DNA of 33,611 bases from Porphyromonadaceae bacterium UBA7141 (GTDB lineage: Bacteria > Bacteroidota > Bacteroidia > Bacteroidales > Muribaculaceae): contig DKWX01000068.1 in the NCBI GenBank assembly GCA_002491945.1, forward strand, positions 1 through 33,611. Direction: 5' to 3'. Under the pieces are notes generated by a model, which saw only the letters and a list, made by a program, of their open reading frames with translations, was not told the DNA's origin and searched no databases. A program made the translations under genes and the position numbers. Each line of letters starts with the position of its first letter. Position 1 is the first letter of the stretch. Below, piece after piece: positions 30,289 through 33,611 of the stretch.

Positions 30289-31491
30289 TCAGAGCAGGTT
30301 CTGGAGTTCTTCGTCGAAGGGAGTAATATTCTCAAGCCCGTCTGTACGCACCACATAGGTATTCTCCACTCCTACGGCTCCTGTGCCGGGTATCACAAAT
30401 TTAGGCTCCAGAGCCAGGGTCATGTTTTCTTTAAGCAGTTCGCGGCTACGCCCGGTCACCGGCGGGGTCTCGTTAAGCTCTATACCCACACCGTGCCCGA
30501 TGAAGGGTGCATGCTGGCGGTGCCCCATGAAGTAAGACTGCAACCCCTCTTCGGCCACTATGGCTTCTGCGCGGCGGTAGAGTTCGGCCACCTCCACCCC
30601 GGGACGCCCCATCTGCTCCAGACTTCGCAATATCCGGCGAGAGCATTCATGCGCCCGGAGCGCGAGCGGAGAGGGTTCGCCGAGACTCCATACACGTGTC
30701 ATGTCTGTCTGGTATCCGTTGAAGCATCCGTTGACGTCTACCATCACCGTTTCTCCCACCCTCATTATCTCTCCGCAGGCTCCGCAAGGCAATGCCGGGC
30801 TGACACCGGCACCTCCCATTGCGAAATCATACGGACCGGGAGCATCCGCATTGTTTCCGGCAATGACTGAGCCGAGATTGATTTCCATCAGTTGCCCGGC
30901 CACTCGCAGGAAGCCGAGGCTTCCCTCGTTGCGGAGTTCATGCTCTATGGCTATCTGAAATTCCACATCGGTCATGTCGCGCCTGTAAAGGCGCTGTATC
31001 TTACGATATACGGCCACATGATGCCTTCCATCTTCCTTCATCTGGCCGATTTCGTATTGAGTCTTGACCTGACGGCATATGCGGAGCAACGGAGATGCGT
31101 TCATCACAGAGGCGTCTGAAAATACCTTCTTCAGACGCTCTATTTCGGAATAGCTCTGCACGTCGAGCTCCAGGCCGATCGTAGAGGCCGGAGCAATGCC
31201 GAGACGCCCGAGTTCGCCGGGTATCATCTCCGGCTTGCGGATTTCGACCACATTCTCTTCATGCCGCACTTCGGTCGGACGGATCACGAAGTAGACTACC
31301 CTCCCCTCGCGGGTAAGATAGACGTAGCCTCTGTACATCATGCCTGCCGCATAATACAGGTTGGCGTTGGTGGCTATGAGCATGGCGTCCATGCCAGACT
31401 CATTCATAGCCTCTGCCACGCGCCCGAGCCTCAGCGACATCTCGGAGCGCAGTTCGGGAGCCGGAATTATATATTCGTCGGTTGCTTTCAT
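30289..31491 (-). CDS. M24-family Xaa-Pro aminopeptidase-like protein
   Basis: A cytoplasmic metallopeptidase expected to remove N-terminal residues next to proline, or a related creatinase-fold enzyme. An N-terminal creatinase domain (AMLIATNANLYYAAGMMYRG) is followed by the pita-bread domain, with the five metal ligands in order: Asp in VMVDVNGCF, Asp in YQTDMTRVW, His in IGHGVGIELNE, Glu in LALEPKFVIPG and Glu in GVENTYVV. All are present, so it should be active. Start choice: the frame can be opened at a TTG at 31542 or an ATG at 31533, but the ATG at 31491 (MKATDEYIIP) has AAGGATA eight bases upstream and begins the recognisable homology. It is divergent from the SulP gene, with overlapping promoter boxes between them. 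Confidence 0.88.
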   Translation of the reverse strand: MKATDEYIIPAPELRSEMSLRLGRVAEAMNESGMDAMLIATNANLYYAAGMMYRGYVYLTREGRVVYFVIRPTEVRHEENVVEIRKPEMIPGELGRLGIAPASTIGLELDVQSYSEIERLKKVFSDASVMNASPLLRICRQVKTQYEIGQMKEDGRHHVAVYRKIQRLYRRDMTDVEFQIAIEHELRNEGSLGFLRVAGQLMEINLGSVIAGNNADAPGPYDFAMGGAGVSPALPCGACGEIMRVGETVMVDVNGCFNGYQTDMTRVWSLGEPSPLALRAHECSRRILRSLEQMGRPGVEVAELYRRAEAIVAEEGLQSYFMGHRQHAPFIGHGVGIELNETPPVTGRSRELLKENMTLALEPKFVIPGTGAVGVENTYVVRTDGLENITPFDEELQNLL

Positions 31492-31802
31492 CTTTAATAT
31501 CCTTATTTGATTCGTCACGCGGGGAGTATTCATTAGCGACAACAGTCCTCAACTATAACGCCGACTCACCGGCGCATCTACCCGCCACCCTCACGGCAGG
31601 CGGCGTGACATCACATATTGAATTGAATGTCATCCGCTGCCACGGGCCATCTTATTTGAACAATTTAATTTGCAAAGATAACAAAAAAATCGTACCTTTG
31701 CGGCCTATTTGTGAAAAAGTGTGTACGAGAGTGACCGTCGGCAATCGACAGCCACGAACGCCATAGCAGTATATATATCTAAACTACAGTGATTTAGAAA
31801 TT
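31492..31802. promoter_or_regulatory. Divergent regulatory region between M24 and SulP genes
   Basis: Plus strand, for SulP: TTTG (31669-31672), 20 bp, then TACCTTTG (31693-31700), a full Bacteroidota promoter with start near 31707 and a leader of about 95 bases. Minus strand, for the M24 gene: TATCTTTG (31673-31680), directly beside the SulP -33 box, with no clear -33 of its own and a leader of about 175 bases. The two polymerase sites overlap, so the genes may compete for transcription. Confidence 0.7.
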
Positions 31803-33503
31803 ATGGATTTATTGCATGCGCCGGATTTCAAGCCTGCGGCCATCCAGTGTTTAAAGAATTATTCACTTTCTCGATTCAAATCCGATCTTATAGCCGGCAT
31901 CGTGGTGGGCATTGTGGCTCTGCCGCTCGCCATAGCTTTTGCCATCGCTTCGGGAGTCAACCCGTCGGTGGGGCTGATTACGGCCATCATCGGCGGTTTC
32001 CTTGTGTCGGCGCTCGGCGGAAATTCGGTCCAGATCGGAGGCCCTACCGGGGCTTTTATCGTGATTGTCTACAACATCATCGCCAATTATGGTCTGTCTG
32101 GCCTGGCCATAGCCACATTCATGGCGGGATGCCTTCTGGTGATAATGGGACTTTTCAAGCTCGGGACGGTCATTAAGTTTATCCCTTATCCTATCGTGGT
32201 GGGCTTCACAGCCGGTATCGCTCTGACTATCTTTTCGACACAGATGCCCGATTTTTTCGGTCTCTCTATCGATGAGAAGATTCCGGGCGACTTTATCGGC
32301 AAATGGGGAGTCTATTTCCGCCATTTTGCATCGATTGACCTTACGACTACTCTGATAGGACTGGTCTCGATACTTCTGATTGTGGGCGCTCCGCGCATCT
32401 CAAGCCGTCTGCCGGGTGCCTTGGTGGCCATAGTGGTGATGACGCTGGCTGTGTGGGTGCTCAATCAGTTCGGATATTGTTCTGAAGTCGAGACTATCGG
32501 CAAGCGTTTCCGCGACCTGACCACCGACATTCCTCACCCGCACTCAATCGGTCTCAACATGGAGAGTATAAATCTGCTGCTCCCGTCGGCATTTACGATT
32601 GCGGTGCTCGGAGCCATCGAGTCGCTGCTGTCGGCGACTGTGGCCGATGGTGTGACCGGCTCACGCACCAATTCCAATACCGAACTTATCGGCCAGGGCA
32701 TAGCCAATATCGCGGTGCCGTTCTTCGGCGGAATACCTGTCACCGGTGCCATTGCCCGCACTATGACCAATATCACCAATGGCGGACGCACTCCGGTGGC
32801 CGGAATTATTCATGCCATGGTGCTACTGATGGCCTACCTGTTCCTTATGCCGCTGATCAATCTTGTGCCTATGGCATGTCTGGGGGCGGTGCTGATTGTA
32901 GTGGCCTATAACATGAGCGGATGGCGCACTGTGGCAGGCATCATGAAGTCTCCTAAGAGCGATATATCGGTGCTGGTGGTGACGTTTCTGCTGACTGTCA
33001 TATTCGATCTTACGATTGCTATTGAAATGGGTCTGCTGCTGGCTATAGTTCTGTTCCTGCAGCGTGTGATGCAGAATACTTCGGTGCGTGTATATGGAGA
33101 GAAGCTCGATGCCGCCGAGGGTTCCGACCTGTCGACTCATGAGATGCTCGACCTGCGCAAGGGTGTGGGTGTATATGAAATCGATGGTCCTTTCTTCTTC
33201 GGTGTGGCCACAAAGTTTGATGAAGTGATGCGTAACACCCATATGACTGAAAAACCTCGTGTGCGTATCATCCGTATGCGCAAGGTGCCATTTATCGATG
33301 CCACCGGCATACACAATCTTGAGATACTGATTCGCGGCTCGCAGGCTGAAGATATCACAGTCGTGCTTTCCGGTGTAAATCCACAGGTATCTGAGGCTCT
33401 TCATAAGGCAGGTGTCGATGACATGATCGGTTCGGAAAATATCTGTCCGCATATTTCGCTGGCGGTGCAACGTGCGAATGCCATTGTCGGCTCAGCCGAC
33501 TGA
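31803..33503 (+). CDS. SulP-family anion transporter with C-terminal STAS domain
   Basis: An inner membrane transporter or symporter of the SLC26/SulP family; substrates in bacteria include sulfate, bicarbonate and dicarboxylates, and the sequence does not decide which. The membrane domain spans about 25-420 with strongly hydrophobic helices and family motifs: SDLIAGIVVGIVALPLAIAF (about 27-46), VQIGGPTGAFIVIVY (about 76) and the block ELIGQGIANIAVPFFGGIPV with TGAIARTMTNI (about 295-325). The STAS domain covers about 450-555 with VPFIDATGIHNL, the usual nucleotide-binding or phosphorylation loop position. No carbonic anhydrase or sulfur gene is nearby. It is the only confident plus-strand gene in the window and is complete; the remaining 108 bp to the right edge show nothing. 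Confidence 0.93.
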   Translation: MDLLHAPDFKPAAIQCLKNYSLSRFKSDLIAGIVVGIVALPLAIAFAIASGVNPSVGLITAIIGGFLVSALGGNSVQIGGPTGAFIVIVYNIIANYGLSGLAIATFMAGCLLVIMGLFKLGTVIKFIPYPIVVGFTAGIALTIFSTQMPDFFGLSIDEKIPGDFIGKWGVYFRHFASIDLTTTLIGLVSILLIVGAPRISSRLPGALVAIVVMTLAVWVLNQFGYCSEVETIGKRFRDLTTDIPHPHSIGLNMESINLLLPSAFTIAVLGAIESLLSATVADGVTGSRTNSNTELIGQGIANIAVPFFGGIPVTGAIARTMTNITNGGRTPVAGIIHAMVLLMAYLFLMPLINLVPMACLGAVLIVVAYNMSGWRTVAGIMKSPKSDISVLVVTFLLTVIFDLTIAIEMGLLLAIVLFLQRVMQNTSVRVYGEKLDAAEGSDLSTHEMLDLRKGVGVYEIDGPFFFGVATKFDEVMRNTHMTEKPRVRIIRMRKVPFIDATGIHNLEILIRGSQAEDITVVLSGVNPQVSEALHKAGVDDMIGSENICPHISLAVQRANAIVGSAD

Positions 33504-33611
33504 TGTCGTCGTTCATATTCCGTCATCTCCTATCCTCCTCCGGCGGCGCCACCTGCCATATCTACATCTGAAAAAATCAAGCACAGTTTTGAACCCCTAC
33601 ATATAAGAAGC

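Noticed and set aside
32823..33470. 215-codon minus-strand frame
   Set aside because: Antisense to the SulP gene, His-rich shadow composition, no start signals.

Overview
The window looks like a chromosomal segment of a gut-type Bacteroidota bacterium, most likely order Bacteroidales and plausibly Muribaculaceae. The family-level placement is an inference from gene content and protein style; no marker gene settles it. The evidence is a set of Bacteroidota-type promoters (TTG or TTTG, about 20 bp, then TAnnTTTG), the near absence of strong Shine-Dalgarno sites, and characteristic genes: a Bacteroidota CNNM/CBS protein next to lptC, a SurA/PpiD-like protein of 712 residues, and inositol lipid genes. 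All genes run on the minus strand except a SulP transporter at the right edge and a doubtful small ORF at the left edge.

Layout from left to right. (1) 0.6-5.3 kb: a surface polysaccharide operon (SLBB export protein, Wzz-type chain length protein, M23/LysM peptidase). (2) 5.6-6.1 kb: an ECF sigma factor. (3) 6.5-11.7 kb: an envelope operon running FtsB/DivIC-like protein, four-helix membrane protein, coaX, outer membrane barrel, lptC, CNNM/CBS protein. (4) 12.1-13.6 kb: a second, paralogous ECF sigma factor, then trmD. (5) 13.8-25.9 kb: a large lipid head-group region. It opens at the right with a PgpA-type phosphatase behind a strong promoter, then GtrA, a canonical CDP-alcohol phosphatidyltransferase, an IPC-synthase-like PAP2 protein, an acyltransferase, rlmN, pdxA, a nucleotidyltransferase, an ATP-grasp protein, a second and atypical CDP-alcohol phosphatidyltransferase, a broken alpha-amylase piece, a HAD protein and finally myo-inositol-3-phosphate synthase with its own promoter. 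(6) 26.1-30.0 kb: a periplasmic-folding protein and cca. (7) 30.3-33.5 kb: an M24 aminopeptidase-like protein divergent from the SulP transporter.

The notable part is region 5. Inositol-phosphate synthase, PIP synthase, PIP phosphatase and inositol-phosphoceramide synthase match, gene for gene, the inositol sphingolipid pathway known in Bacteroides thetaiotaomicron. A second module (nucleotidyltransferase, ATP-grasp, second CDP-alcohol transferase, HAD) sits beside it and could make another CDP-activated head group or a second route to inositol lipids.

The same region is laced with a dispersed repeat of about 185 bp (three clear copies and one decayed copy) with inverted ends beginning TAAGTAAGTGTCC. 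The copies lie in the wide gaps of otherwise tight gene runs. One inverted pair brackets a 3.05 kb block, and one copy supplies the last codons of the HAD gene. Next to it is a different 128 bp element with 14 bp inverted ends and a 6 bp target duplication. No transposase is present, so both look like non-autonomous elements. No rRNA, tRNA or CRISPR array was seen.
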